The notes: generated from the sequence alone by a model not told the origin. Positions 18,305 to 26,872 are shown, counted from the first letter of the stretch. The stretch is 64,000 bases of DNA from an uncultured Pelagibacteraceae bacterium (GCA_902624635.1 CACNYD010000001.1:364766-428765); one strand, 5' to 3'. Numbers and translations are program-made.

Positions 18305-18886
18305 ATGAAAATTTATCAAATAGACTCTAGTGCTAGAAAAGATGGTTCAACATCAAGAGCTTTGGCAAAAAAACTTTTGGATAAGATAAAAAAAACTGGG
18401 GATGAAGTTATTTATAGAGATCTAAATGATGAGATGGTCTTTGTATCCAATTTAACAGAGTCTGGAATGAAAATTGATCCAAAGGATCAAACAGAGACAC
18501 ACAAAAAAATGTTTCAACTATCAGATACACTTGTAAAAGAATTGAAGGAAAGTGATGTTATAATCATATCAGCTCCAATTTATAATTATGGACCTCCAGC
18601 AACTTTAAAAGCATGGTCAGATCTTGCTGCAAGAGTAGGTGAAACTTTTAGATTTAAACCTAACGGGAGAAGAGAAGGGTTATTAAAGAATAAAAAAGCT
18701 TATTTAGTAATTACTTCAGGTGGAACAAAACTAAATAGCAATGAGGATTTTCTTACCCCATGGTTAAAATTTATTTTAAATTTTTTTGGTATAGAAAAAG
18801 TAGAAGTAGTAAGTGCTGACCAAATGTCTCTAGATTATGAAAAATCAATAAGAGATGCTGAGAAACAAATAGAAAATTTATCTTAG
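18305..18886 (+). CDS. azoR: FMN-dependent NADH-azoreductase (flavodoxin-fold)
   Basis: This 193-residue protein is an AzoR-like flavodoxin-fold reductase. It opens MKIYQIDSSARKDGSTSR (the FMN phosphate loop), has an APIYNYGPPATLKAWSD segment and a SGG loop near residue 139. In cells such enzymes reduce quinones or azo compounds with NADH. It is last in the aldehyde dehydrogenase-FAH-ccdA set and ends 4 bp into the convergent dioxygenase gene. Confidence 0.85.
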   Translation: MKIYQIDSSARKDGSTSRALAKKLLDKIKKTGDEVIYRDLNDEMVFVSNLTESGMKIDPKDQTETHKKMFQLSDTLVKELKESDVIIISAPIYNYGPPATLKAWSDLAARVGETFRFKPNGRREGLLKNKKAYLVITSGGTKLNSNEDFLTPWLKFILNFFGIEKVEVVSADQMSLDYEKSIRDAEKQIENLS

Positions 18887-19983
18887 TAATTAAATTTTCT
18901 TTTCAAATGCTTAAGCCTTCCTTCTGTGCTATCATAATCAATATAACAACCTTGAAGAAAACGATTACCCTCATTTGCATCATAAGTGGTTCTTCCATGT
19001 AATAATCTGTAATTATCCATCATTAAAAGGTCACCAGGTAGAAGTTTAAACTCTATTCTGTAACTTTCAGAATTATAGAGTTCTGATATTTTTTTTCTCG
19101 CAGAATAAAATAGATCTAATTTTTCTTTATCTATTAATGGGACAAAATCTAATCTCGGACTAAAACGAACTTGTTTGAAATTTCCATTTTCATCTAACTG
19201 TATCATCTCTGCCCAATCCTCTAAAATTACGCTTTCATCTATAAATTGAAATCGTATTTTAACTTCAGTTAAAATTTTAAAATATTCTGGAAAATCTTTT
19301 TTTAATTTTTCTGAAACAGTATAACCGTCAACTAATGTTGATAAACCACCAGTGACTTCATTTTCAATACAATGAAGTATTTGAATACATGGCACAGGAT
19401 TTCTATAAGGATTATCTGTATGAGGAGCTAAAGGTAAAGATGTGTAAGCTAAGTCATTTGGATTTGGTTTAGATTTTACATTAAAAAACTCACCGAAGTT
19501 TGTACGTCTCACACTCCCTATTGAATTTGCAAAATTTACAATAAAGTTATTTTTTGTGGGTACATTTTTAAAGATTACAAAACCATATTGATAAAAATTA
19601 ATTAGGGCTTTGTACATTTCATCTGTTTCAAATAAATTTTCTTTAAATTCGAAAGTATTTTTATCTTTAAATGAAGAGTCCCATTTTATTTTATCGATTT
19701 GTCTTACTTCGTTGATATTTGAGAATTCTTTAAAAATATCAATTACGGCAATTTTTGTTGATACCCCATCATCAAATTTTATTTGTAAAAAATCACTGGA
19801 TAAACTTAAATCTTTAATTTTAATATTTTCCTCTAATTGAGTTGGATCAAATAATCTCTGTTGAGTAGACTTATCAACAAAATTTTCTCCGTTTACTCTT
19901 TCCCTCAGCCAAAACGGGTGAATTTCTTTTTTTTGGCCGTTACTTTCAAAAAATACCTTGTTATCTTTTAATTCTAATTTCAT
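18883..19983 (-). CDS. gamma-butyrobetaine hydroxylase-like 2-oxoglutarate/Fe(II) dioxygenase
   Basis: This 366-residue protein has a GBBH-type N-terminal domain (opening with ESNGQKKEIHPFWLRER) followed by a TauD/TfdA dioxygenase domain. The iron ligands appear as H-x-D in LAPHTDNPYRNP and the distal histidine in RLLHGRTTYD; the 2-oxoglutarate arginine is probably in the C-terminal EGNRFLQGC. The family hydroxylates gamma-butyrobetaine or trimethyllysine during carnitine metabolism. The actual substrate is uncertain and could be another betaine. Confidence 0.85.
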   Translation of the reverse strand: MKLELKDNKVFFESNGQKKEIHPFWLRERVNGENFVDKSTQQRLFDPTQLEENIKIKDLSLSSDFLQIKFDDGVSTKIAVIDIFKEFSNINEVRQIDKIKWDSSFKDKNTFEFKENLFETDEMYKALINFYQYGFVIFKNVPTKNNFIVNFANSIGSVRRTNFGEFFNVKSKPNPNDLAYTSLPLAPHTDNPYRNPVPCIQILHCIENEVTGGLSTLVDGYTVSEKLKKDFPEYFKILTEVKIRFQFIDESVILEDWAEMIQLDENGNFKQVRFSPRLDFVPLIDKEKLDLFYSARKKISELYNSESYRIEFKLLPGDLLMMDNYRLLHGRTTYDANEGNRFLQGCYIDYDSTEGRLKHLKRKFNY

Positions 19984-20047
19984 TTATTTTAAATCATTAT
20001 TTAAAATTTAACTTTAATCAATAGTAATAAAATAGTATTAGATCGTT

Positions 20048-20851
20048 GTGCAAATTTTAAAATCATCAGATTATAAACTTTATTCTAAATTTATTGAGAA
20101 TTTAGCTAATAAATTAACAAGATTTTATTACAATAAATTAAACAAACCTTTTAAAGTATCGAATAAACTCAGAGGCGGTTATGACCCTGTGACAACTGCA
20201 GATAAAGCCTTTGAAAGATTTATCAGAAATGAGATTAGAAAAAAGTTTCCAAGTCACCAAATTATAGGTGAAGAATTTGGTCATAAAAAAAGCAAAAGTG
20301 ATTATTCTTGGGTTATTGACCCTATTGATGGAACCAGATCATTTGTTATAGGAAATCCAACATGGAGTAACTTAATATCTCTTAATTACAAAGGCACTCC
20401 AGTCCTGGGTCTTGCAAATTTTCCAGTACTTAGAAAATATTATTTTAATAGCTCTAATAATTTTGCGTATGTTTCAGATAATGGAAAAAAAAAGAAAATT
20501 ATTGTTAATAGAAAAGCTACTTATTCAAATATGAAATTGTCTGCAGCTTTTCACGGTAGTTTATCATTAGATAAACAAAAAAAAATTCCTCAGATTTTAA
20601 AGAGAATGCAATTTCCCTGCTCGGATGCTTTAAGTTATTCACATTTTGCTGAAGGTAAACTTGATGTTGTTATCCAATGTGGAAATAAAATTTGGGATAT
20701 TCATGCCCTAATTCCAATTATTAAAGCTGCTAAAGGAACTGTTTCAACTTGGAAAAATGATGATGCAATAAAAGCTGGAAATATAATTTGTTCTGCAAAT
20801 ATGAAACTACATAAGAAAATGCTTAAAATTTTAAAACCAGTTTCTAACTAG
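20048..20851 (+). CDS. inositol monophosphatase/histidinol-phosphatase family phosphatase
   Basis: This 267-residue enzyme has the Mg-dependent FIG/IMP motifs: PVTTADKAFE, GEEFG, the DPIDGTRSFVIG metal loop and the late KIWDIHALIPIIKAA motif. In alphaproteobacteria this branch often supplies histidinol-phosphate phosphatase (HisN), but inositol monophosphatase cannot be excluded. Translation starts at GTG. It is a single gene that converges on an SMR gene with an 8-bp overlap. Confidence 0.88.
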   Translation: MQILKSSDYKLYSKFIENLANKLTRFYYNKLNKPFKVSNKLRGGYDPVTTADKAFERFIRNEIRKKFPSHQIIGEEFGHKKSKSDYSWVIDPIDGTRSFVIGNPTWSNLISLNYKGTPVLGLANFPVLRKYYFNSSNNFAYVSDNGKKKKIIVNRKATYSNMKLSAAFHGSLSLDKQKKIPQILKRMQFPCSDALSYSHFAEGKLDVVIQCGNKIWDIHALIPIIKAAKGTVSTWKNDDAIKAGNIICSANMKLHKKMLKILKPVSN

Positions 20852-21179
20852 TTTTACCTAGAGTATTTAACAAAATAACCCCAATAACAATTAAAGTAAT
20901 TCCAATAATGCCATAAAGATTAGGAATTTGATTGTATTTAAAAACACCAAACAATGTTACAGCGGTGATTGTAAGCCCACCATATGTTGCATAAGTGAAT
21001 CCAACTGGGATTACATTCATTGCTTTTGATAAACAAAAAATACATGCAACTATTGAAATTACACAGAGAATTGTTGGCTCTATATTAGCAAATCCATCTG
21101 TTGATTTTAAAAAACCATTAGCTGTTATCCCAAGTATAATTGCTAGAGCCAAAAAAATATAGCCGGATAAATTTATCAT
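20844..21179 (-). CDS. small multidrug resistance (SMR) family protein, subunit B of pair
   Basis: I start this gene at the second in-frame ATG (21179), which lies four bases after the stop of the upstream SMR gene with GGTGAG as ribosome-binding sequence. The ORF-track start at 21200 would add seven residues read from the neighbour. The resulting 111-residue protein has four hydrophobic helices and resembles EmrE-like exporters, including the GFTYATYGGLTI helix. The usual EmrE glutamate in helix 1 (in FLALAIILGITAN) is not seen, so it may be a non-canonical SMR subunit. Confidence 0.82.
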   Translation of the reverse strand: MINLSGYIFLALAIILGITANGFLKSTDGFANIEPTILCVISIVACIFCLSKAMNVIPVGFTYATYGGLTITAVTLFGVFKYNQIPNLYGIIGITLIVIGVILLNTLGKTS

Positions 21180-21183
21180 TAGC

Positions 21184-21519
21184 TCACCCTGTCTTGCCAA
21201 GTAGATTTACTATCAATACACCTGAAATAATTAATACTAATCCTATAATTGTAAAAAGGTCTGGCATTTGATTAAATCTATATATTCCAACAATAGAAGT
21301 AGCTACAATACACAAACCTGCAAACGATGCATAGGTGATACCAACTGGTATAGTTTTCATAACAATAGAAAGTGTAAACATACATCCAATAATTGTTATT
21401 GCTGTGATTAAACTTGGAATCAAAAGTGTAAAACCATTAGCACTTTTAGCAAAACTATTTGCTGTAGTTCCTAGGATGACAGCAAGTATGAGAATAAGAA
21501 AAGCTATAATGTTGCTCAC
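21184..21519 (-). CDS. small multidrug resistance (SMR) family protein, subunit A of pair
   Basis: This 111-residue, four-helix protein is a paralogue of the next gene downstream; both share helix patterns such as ILGTTANSFAKSANGF and PVGITYASFAGLCI. Adjacent SMR pairs such as EbrAB or MdtIJ act as heterodimers, exporting cations, polyamines or metabolites. As in its partner, the helix-1 glutamate typical of EmrE is replaced (ILAVILGTT), so substrate and coupling may differ from drug/proton antiport. Confidence 0.82.
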   Translation of the reverse strand: MSNIIAFLILILAVILGTTANSFAKSANGFTLLIPSLITAITIIGCMFTLSIVMKTIPVGITYASFAGLCIVATSIVGIYRFNQMPDLFTIIGLVLIISGVLIVNLLGKTG

Positions 21520-21534
21520 AAATTTAAGATATTC

Positions 21535-21756
21535 TTATTTAGTGATTTTATCTACAATTTTTTTAATTGGTGGGCCTACAAGAAGAGCAGCGATTATTGC
21601 GATGGGTAAACTTATTGACCAGGCTTTAAAAAACCTATCAATATACTCTTCATCCATACCAGTATTTATATAAGTAATAATTAATGTCATAAGTAAACTC
21701 ATGCCAAAACCCATTACAAGTATAAATAAAATATTTGAGTATTTTTTAGGAAACAT
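21535..21756 (-). CDS. DUF2798 family small membrane protein
   Basis: This 73-residue protein has two membrane helices (roughly residues 7-28 and 45-66) and the DUF2798 pattern, including FGMSLLMTLIITYIN and FFKAWSISLPIAIIAALL. The function of the family is unknown. It overlaps the upstream isomerase-like gene by 11 bp and is followed by the SMR pair, so it may belong to one membrane-protein transcription unit. Confidence 0.75.
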   Translation of the reverse strand: MFPKKYSNILFILVMGFGMSLLMTLIITYINTGMDEEYIDRFFKAWSISLPIAIIAALLVGPPIKKIVDKITK

Positions 21757-22345
21757 TTTTTTTTAGCCACTTGATAGCATCTTCCATCCTGTCATCTCCC
21801 CAAAAAATTTCATTATCTATGATAAACGATGGACTACCAAAGATTTTCTTATCTCGAGCAAAATTTGTATTAGAATGATATTTTTCCTCAATGTCTTTTG
21901 TTTTAGCTTGTGAGATTATTTCGTCTTTATTTAGATTAAGTTCATTGCATATCTCTGAAATTCCAGGGTCTATAGCGGGTTCTTTACCTTCTTGAAACCA
22001 TTTTTTGTAAGTGAGTCTGATATAATCAATCCCCCAGTCCTTTTCTAAACCAAGAATTGCTAATTGATTAGCCAAATCAAACTCTGACAATGGATAGGGC
22101 ACAGGAGTTTTTGCAAAAAAACCATATCCTTCAGCTCTTCGCTCAATGTCTCTCCACATATAATTCACTTTATTAATTTTATCTTTTGGGAAGGGAATAT
22201 TATTCATTTCCTTCATGATTGCTCTTACACTAAATGGTTTCCAATTGAATTTAACCTGGTGTTTTTTTTCAACATCAAGAATTCTTGTTACCGATAAAAA
22301 AGTATAGGTACTGCCTATTGAAAAATAAAAATCTATATTTTTCAT
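21746..22345 (-). CDS. DsbA-fold 2-hydroxychromene-2-carboxylate isomerase-like protein
   Basis: This 199-residue cytoplasmic protein belongs to the DsbA-fold HCCA isomerase/kappa-class GST group. It opens IDFYFSIGSTYTFLSVTRI, where the serine takes the place of the CxxC of true DsbA, and ends with the FGSPSFIIDNEIFWGDDR segment. These enzymes use glutathione as cofactor; the substrate here is unknown. It overlaps the TPR-protein stop by four bases. Confidence 0.8.
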   Translation of the reverse strand: MKNIDFYFSIGSTYTFLSVTRILDVEKKHQVKFNWKPFSVRAIMKEMNNIPFPKDKINKVNYMWRDIERRAEGYGFFAKTPVPYPLSEFDLANQLAILGLEKDWGIDYIRLTYKKWFQEGKEPAIDPGISEICNELNLNKDEIISQAKTKDIEEKYHSNTNFARDKKIFGSPSFIIDNEIFWGDDRMEDAIKWLKKNVS

Positions 22346-22893
22346 ATACTTTGTTTTTGTAATTCAATTTGAAGCTTTTCTATCATAATCATAGGAGACT
22401 TCATAAATGGATGAACTTTATGAGCTTCAATATAACTATCAATAGCTTTTTGATAATTTTTTAGGGCAGTTTGAACCAAACCTTGACCTGTCAGTGCACC
22501 AAAGTGCCTTTCTTCAATGGCAAGCACTTTATCAATGTCGGCTTGAGATAGTTTGTATTTACCCATTAGATATAAAACAGTTGCTCTTTTATTCCAAGCC
22601 TCTGCCCAATTTGGATCCAGTTTAATAACTTCAGTAAATTTATTGTACGCAGTATCAAGTTTATTATCCATCATAGCAGACGAGCCATCTGCTAATAACT
22701 TTGTTAAACTATTTTTAGATGGATGAGTAATCCAAAGATCCCAAATTTTATCTTCTATCTTTTTTGAATTTTCAAAGTCATTAGCACTTTTTAATTGTAT
22801 AAATAATTTATCAATCTCTCTTTGGTGATTATCATCAGCGAATAATGATGATGAAAATATAAAAAATAATAAAATAAATGAAATTTTTTTCAC
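22342..22893 (-). CDS. exported tetratricopeptide-repeat protein
   Basis: This 183-residue protein has a signal peptide (residues 1-19, ending SSLFAD) followed by TPR-like helices. A clear repeat unit spans the AYNKFTEVIKLDPNWAEAWNKRA region and a second the ALTGQGLVQTALKNYQKAIDSY region. It probably acts as a periplasmic protein-binding scaffold. The NTF2-like gene stops immediately before its start, and it sits in a long co-oriented run of small genes. Confidence 0.78.
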   Translation of the reverse strand: MKKISFILLFFIFSSSLFADDNHQREIDKLFIQLKSANDFENSKKIEDKIWDLWITHPSKNSLTKLLADGSSAMMDNKLDTAYNKFTEVIKLDPNWAEAWNKRATVLYLMGKYKLSQADIDKVLAIEERHFGALTGQGLVQTALKNYQKAIDSYIEAHKVHPFMKSPMIMIEKLQIELQKQSI

Positions 22894-23214
22894 TTACTTA
22901 GATATAGGAGTAGCGCCAGTTTCTAAACTAACAATTTTTCCATCTTTATATCTATAGACTGCCATCACAGCTTCAACATTTCCATCATTAAATGTAACTA
23001 ATGAATGGTGTACGCCCACTTCATCATTTTCATATACAACTCTTGTCTTATCCTGGTTAATATCACCACTCATTGCCCATTTAATAACATCTGCTTTTCC
23101 TAAAGAATTTCCAGATTTGTGCATTGTGAACTTAAAATCATCATGTAAAAGTTCATTCATTGTTGCTTCATCTTTCTTATCAATAGCATCAGTATATCTT
23201 TTTATTAAAGACAT
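22894..23214 (-). CDS. NTF2-like (SnoaL-type) protein
   Basis: This 106-residue protein resembles the NTF2-like cone fold. It opens SLIKRYTDAIDKKDEATMNELLHDDFKF, and the later GNVEAVMAVYRYKDGKIVSLE segment is typical of ketosteroid-isomerase/SnoaL relatives. No catalytic residue can be assigned with confidence. It lies between the cupin and TPR genes with no spacing, so co-expression is likely. Confidence 0.72.
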   Translation of the reverse strand: MSLIKRYTDAIDKKDEATMNELLHDDFKFTMHKSGNSLGKADVIKWAMSGDINQDKTRVVYENDEVGVHHSLVTFNDGNVEAVMAVYRYKDGKIVSLETGATPISK

Positions 23215-23565
23215 TTATTCTCCCCACATTCCGTGAAACTCATAAACAACAGCTGGCTCATTTCCTACTACCCAACCATCATGTCCAGGCTGAATTGAAT
23301 AAGCATCCCCAGCTTTATAAGTAAGTTCAGTTCCATCATTATGTTTTGCACAAACAGCCCCTGAAACAATTACACCTAAATGTGTTGCCTGACAGCTATC
23401 ACCACCAACTGTAGGTTTGATATCTTTTGACCATTTCCATCCAGGTTGCAAAGTAAGTTTCATTACTCTTTGGTTTCCAACTTTGACTGCCTCGATCTTT
23501 GCATTATTAAATTTTTCATTAACTTCATCTGCTTTATCAAAAGTTTTTACTTCTACTCCGGCCAT
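23215..23565 (-). CDS. cupin domain protein
   Basis: This 116-residue protein is a single cupin barrel. A beta strand (RVMKLTLQPGWKWSKDIKP) is followed by CQATHLGVIVSGAVCAK and the second motif SIQPGHDGWVVGNEP. The metal histidines of classical cupins are only partly present (H in ATHLG and in PGHDGW). The role may be ligand binding or a small-molecule enzyme. It lies immediately beside the NTF2-like gene. Confidence 0.78.
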   Translation of the reverse strand: MAGVEVKTFDKADEVNEKFNNAKIEAVKVGNQRVMKLTLQPGWKWSKDIKPTVGGDSCQATHLGVIVSGAVCAKHNDGTELTYKAGDAYSIQPGHDGWVVGNEPAVVYEFHGMWGE

Positions 23566-23574
23566 TGTCCCTCC

Positions 23575-23889
23575 TTAATCGTTAAATATAACTCTCATTT
23601 CGTCCTGAATAGTTCCTTCTTTAAAAACATCCTTCATCTTTTTTTGAAGTTCTATAAACTTAGGATCTGCAGACATATTTTGATCATTCTGAAATGCTTT
23701 ATCTGTAAATTGTTCACCAATAAGAGTTTCTCTCACTGTTCTAGGATTTCCACCGACTTGAAATGAAAAATAAACCTCATGATCAGGATAATGCTTCTTT
23801 CTTACTTCAGCTAGTCCCTTAGAAATTTCCATAGCTTCATTAAGTTTATTATCATAAACACCGATGGTTCTTGTATAGATTACTTTCAT
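23575..23889 (-). CDS. hypothetical protein, possible dimeric alpha-beta barrel
   Basis: This 104-residue soluble protein has no signal peptide. It contains a strand-helix pattern (MKVIYTRTIGVY, then an amphipathic helix, then EVYFSFQVGGNPRTV), which suggests a ferredoxin-like dimeric alpha-beta barrel. I do not recognise a named family. It lies in the same run as the cupin and NTF2-like genes, with short spacers. Confidence 0.6.
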   Translation of the reverse strand: MKVIYTRTIGVYDNKLNEAMEISKGLAEVRKKHYPDHEVYFSFQVGGNPRTVRETLIGEQFTDKAFQNDQNMSADPKFIELQKKMKDVFKEGTIQDEMRVIFND

Positions 23890-23891
23890 CC

Positions 23892-24179
23892 TTAGGCGTT
23901 ATAATCCATTACATTGTCTTCACATTCAACAAAATTATGAGGTTCAAAGAAATCATTCATTTGACCTAATTGCTTGTTAATTGCATCAGTATCTGTTCCT
24001 TTCCACCAACAAAACATTGTTAAAGTGTCACCGGGAGTATTCCATGTCATTTGACATTTCGCGTTATCGCCAGTCATTGATTTAACAATATCCTCCATTT
24101 TCATTGACCCAACCATTTCCATCATTTTTGCTTTAGCTTCTTTAGATTTAAATGTGTGAGTGACCATATAGTTTTTCAT
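23892..24179 (-). CDS. hypothetical protein, possible dimeric alpha-beta barrel
   Basis: This 95-residue soluble protein opens MKNYMVTHTFKSKEAKAKMMEM and has a strand TLTMFCWWKGTDTDAI, resembling small dimeric alpha-beta barrel proteins. It has no signal peptide. Two cysteines (in AKCQMTW and MFCWWK) and a C-terminal CEDNVMDYNA are notable but not assigned. It is two bases from the preceding small gene on the same strand, so both are probably translated together. Confidence 0.6.
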   Translation of the reverse strand: MKNYMVTHTFKSKEAKAKMMEMVGSMKMEDIVKSMTGDNAKCQMTWNTPGDTLTMFCWWKGTDTDAINKQLGQMNDFFEPHNFVECEDNVMDYNA

Positions 24180-24215
24180 TTGTTATTTCCTTTTTGTAAT
24201 AAATTTATTTTTTAA

Positions 24216-24422
24216 TTAGCTTTTGAATAGATCTAGAGCTTTACCTAAAAGCTCCTCAGATTTAGCATGGTCACCTGCGTTGTGAGCATCCATACCCTGA
24301 TCTCTTAACTCTTGAGCCTTTTTAATTTTGTCATCAATATTCTTTGCCATCATAGGGCAAGAACCAGCATAAGCTGAGCTAGTAAATAGTACTAAACATA
24401 ATGTAATTATTATCTTTTTCAT
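24216..24422 (-). CDS. small exported helical protein
   Basis: This 68-residue protein has a signal peptide (residues 1-19, cleaved after SAYA), leaving about 49 residues. The mature part is a charged helical hairpin with the TPR-like segment AHNAGDHAKSEELLGKALDLF. It carries one cysteine just after the cleavage site (GSCPMM). The function is unknown. A GGAG ribosome-binding sequence lies upstream. Confidence 0.65.
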   Translation of the reverse strand: MKKIIITLCLVLFTSSAYAGSCPMMAKNIDDKIKKAQELRDQGMDAHNAGDHAKSEELLGKALDLFKS

Positions 24423-24438
24423 TTTTTTCTCCTTTTGT

Positions 24439-24813
24439 TTAATAGATCCCTGACTCTGCTATTTTTTTTATTTCACTTTCAGACCCAGAAATTAGTTTAT
24501 ATATAAAATTATCACAGGCTTTTGTTGTCTCTTCTTCATATGGTTTGCCATAACGAACATCCACAACTTTCAATAATTCTTTATTAAGCTTGTCTTCTTT
24601 CAAGCCCTCTTTTACCAAATAAGAACTTAAAAATTTTTTTGCTGCAAAAGAGTGCACAATTTTTTCTAATTTAAGCTCTCCCTGAGGTATCATGCTATTT
24701 GCATAATAAATTCCAGTACATTCAATTGTTTTTGCTTTATTGTTATCACTCATACCAGCATAAGCTGCGTTGCAAATTGCTATAAATATTAAAGTTGTAA
24801 AAATTTTTTTCAA
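24439..24813 (-). CDS. exported hypothetical protein, tandem paralogue 2
   Basis: This 124-residue protein has a signal peptide (residues 1-19, ending NAAYA). It is a paralogue of the gene upstream: both have GMS-N--K---ECTGIYYAN near the N-terminus, a -P-GE- turn and a second cysteine in the KACDNFIY region. Two conserved cysteines could form a periplasmic disulfide. The family is not recognised. Confidence 0.65.
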   Translation of the reverse strand: MKKIFTTLIFIAICNAAYAGMSDNNKAKTIECTGIYYANSMIPQGELKLEKIVHSFAAKKFLSSYLVKEGLKEDKLNKELLKVVDVRYGKPYEEETTKACDNFIYKLISGSESEIKKIAESGIY

Positions 24814-24817
24814 AAAA

Positions 24818-25192
24818 TTAATATAAGGTTTGAATTACTTTCTTTACTCTTTCAGCGCCATTAGGGATTGAACTTTCAATAAATGAATGACATGCGTCGG
24901 TTTTTGCTTTGTCATATTTAGAGCCATAGTATTTATCTACAGCTTTATTAACACCATCGTCCCACTCTTTTTCTGGCACTCCTGTTTCAAGAGCGTAGGC
25001 TTTCATTACTTTAACTGAAGCCATTGATTTCTCTTTCATGCTGTATTCGAATTGTTCACCAGATGGCAAAAAGTAGTTTGCCATATAAATACCGCTGCAT
25101 TCCCATGCTTTAGATCTATCGCTATTACTCATTCCTGCGAATGCAATGTTATTCATAGATATAAAAAAAAGAATTATTAAAAATTTTTTCAT
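24818..25192 (-). CDS. exported hypothetical protein, tandem paralogue 1
   Basis: This 124-residue protein has a signal peptide (residues 1-19, ending NIAFA) and exactly the same length as its downstream paralogue. Shared features are GMSNSDRSKAWECSGIYMAN, a PSGEQ turn and TDACHSFIE. It lies 41 bp downstream of cysK on the same strand. The function is unknown; the pair probably arose by local duplication. Confidence 0.65.
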   Translation of the reverse strand: MKKFLIILFFISMNNIAFAGMSNSDRSKAWECSGIYMANYFLPSGEQFEYSMKEKSMASVKVMKAYALETGVPEKEWDDGVNKAVDKYYGSKYDKAKTDACHSFIESSIPNGAERVKKVIQTLY

Positions 25193-25233
25193 TACGAATT
25201 TTAACTCTTTTAAGTGTTAAGATATATGCGATA

Positions 25234-26235
25234 TTATAGCCAGCTAGGAATAGGTAGATTCTTTTCTTTTAAAAATGATTTGTTAAACATCTTTGAGTTG
25301 TATTTGTCTGACTTATCACACAGGATTGTTACAATTGTTTTTCCTGGACCAAGTTCTTTTCCTAATCTAATTGCTCCAGCAATATTAATTCCACAACTAG
25401 TTCCCAAGCTTAAACCTTCATTTTGAATTAAATCATAAAGAATAGGTAATGCCTCATGGTCGTCAATTGAATATGCATCATCAATTTTTGCATTTTCAAA
25501 ATTTTTTGTTATTCGACTAGATCCTATTCCTTCAGTAATAGAACCTCCTTCAGATTTTAACTCGCCATTTTTAATATAATTGAAGAGTGCTGACCCTTTT
25601 GGATCTGACAGATAAATTTTTACATCTTTATTTTTTTCTTTTAGAGCGTTACTTACACCTGAAATAGTTCCTCCTGTGCCTGATGAACAAACAAATCCAT
25701 CAACTTTTCCGTCAGTCTGTTCCCAGATTTCTTTTCCTGTTCCTTCATAGTGTCCTTTTGCATTTGCGGTATTGTCAAATTGATTTGCCCAAACAACACC
25801 ATTGTTGTTTGTAGGTCTTAATTCATCTGCTAAACGTCCTGCAATTTTAACGAAATTATTTTCATCTTTATAAGGCTTAGCTGGAACTAATCTTAATTCT
25901 GCCCCCAAGTTTCTAATTGTATCTTTTTTTTCTTGAGTTTGATTATCGTTCATTACAATTATTGTTTTATACCCTAATGAATTTCCTAATAGTCCTAAAC
26001 CAATACCTGTATTACCAGCAGTACCCTCAACAACAATACCACCTTTTGCAATAAGTTTTTTTTGTTGAGCGTCTCTAAGCAAAGCAAGTGCAGCTCTATC
26101 TTTTACAGAGCCACCAGGATTCATAAATTCTGCTTTACCATAAATATTACATCCTGTTATTTCTGAAGCAGCCTTTAGTTTTATAAGTGGAGTATTACCA
26201 ATAGAGTCTATAAAAGTATTTCTAATGTCAGACAT
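25234..26235 (-). CDS. cysK: cysteine synthase (O-acetylserine sulfhydrylase)
   Basis: This 333-residue PLP enzyme makes cysteine from O-acetylserine and sulfide. The PLP lysine is K45 in GGSVKDRAAL, the substrate loop EGTAGNTGIGLG is present, and the phosphate-binding loop is SGTGGTISG. It overlaps cysE by one base, so serine acetylation and sulfhydrylation are encoded together. The enzyme also has an LSLGTSCGINI segment near residue 280, common in CysK-like proteins. Confidence 0.93.
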   Translation of the reverse strand: MSDIRNTFIDSIGNTPLIKLKAASEITGCNIYGKAEFMNPGGSVKDRAALALLRDAQQKKLIAKGGIVVEGTAGNTGIGLGLLGNSLGYKTIIVMNDNQTQEKKDTIRNLGAELRLVPAKPYKDENNFVKIAGRLADELRPTNNNGVVWANQFDNTANAKGHYEGTGKEIWEQTDGKVDGFVCSSGTGGTISGVSNALKEKNKDVKIYLSDPKGSALFNYIKNGELKSEGGSITEGIGSSRITKNFENAKIDDAYSIDDHEALPILYDLIQNEGLSLGTSCGINIAGAIRLGKELGPGKTIVTILCDKSDKYNSKMFNKSFLKEKNLPIPSWL

Positions 26236-26801
26236 TACTCTTCTTTATCAGTAACAGCGTAAGGTTTAAATCCTTTAGTAGCATCACCAACTCTTTTAGC
26301 TGGAATTCCAATCATTATAGATTTTTCTGGCACATCTTTTGTTACAACTGCATTAGCTCCAATTAAAGAATTTTTTCCAATTGTTATTGGCCCTAAAATT
26401 TGAGCACCAGATCCAATAACAACATTGTCCTCTAAAGTTGGGTGTCTTTTAGTATTTCTTTGATCATTAGTATTTATACTCGGAGCAATTCCTCCTAATG
26501 TAACGTTGTGATAAATAGTAACGTTATTCCCGATATCGGATGTTTCACCAATTACAACTCCCATGCCATGATCTATAAATAAATTTTTTCCAATCTTTGC
26601 TTTTGGATGAATCTCAATCCCTGTTAAAAATCTTGAAAATTGTGAAATGACTCTTGCAATCAAATCAAATTTTGCTATTGCAAAAAAATTTGCAATCTTA
26701 TGAAAAAAAATAGCTTTAACTCCAGGATAAGTTAAAATTAAACTCAATTTAGACTTTGCCGCAGGGTCTCGGTCAATTATAGATTGTAGATAATCATTCA
26801 T
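26235..26801 (-). CDS. cysE: serine O-acetyltransferase
   Basis: This 188-residue protein is a short-form CysE. A helical N-terminal part opens [15 protein letters not shown] and is followed by a left-handed beta-helix of hexapeptide repeats, with the catalytic region [24 protein letters not shown] and the loop [10 protein letters not shown]. It supplies O-acetylserine for the adjacent CysK. The C-terminus is short compared with the E. coli enzyme. Confidence 0.92.
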   Translation of the reverse strand: MNDYLQSIIDRDPAAKSKLSLILTYPGVKAIFFHKIANFFAIAKFDLIARVISQFSRFLTGIEIHPKAKIGKNLFIDHGMGVVIGETSDIGNNVTIYHNVTLGGIAPSINTNDQRNTKRHPTLEDNVVIGSGAQILGPITIGKNSLIGANAVVTKDVPEKSIMIGIPAKRVGDATKGFKPYAVTDKEE

Positions 26802-26872
26802 AAAATTTGTAAGCTTGATATCAAAAGTTGATGGATATATAGTTATTTTATTAACTTTTTAAAGGATTTATT

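Noticed and set aside
25193-25233. Imperfect 9-bp inverted repeat between cysK and the exported protein gene
   Set aside because: It has one mismatch, a low-GC stem and no T run, so it is too weak to call a terminator.
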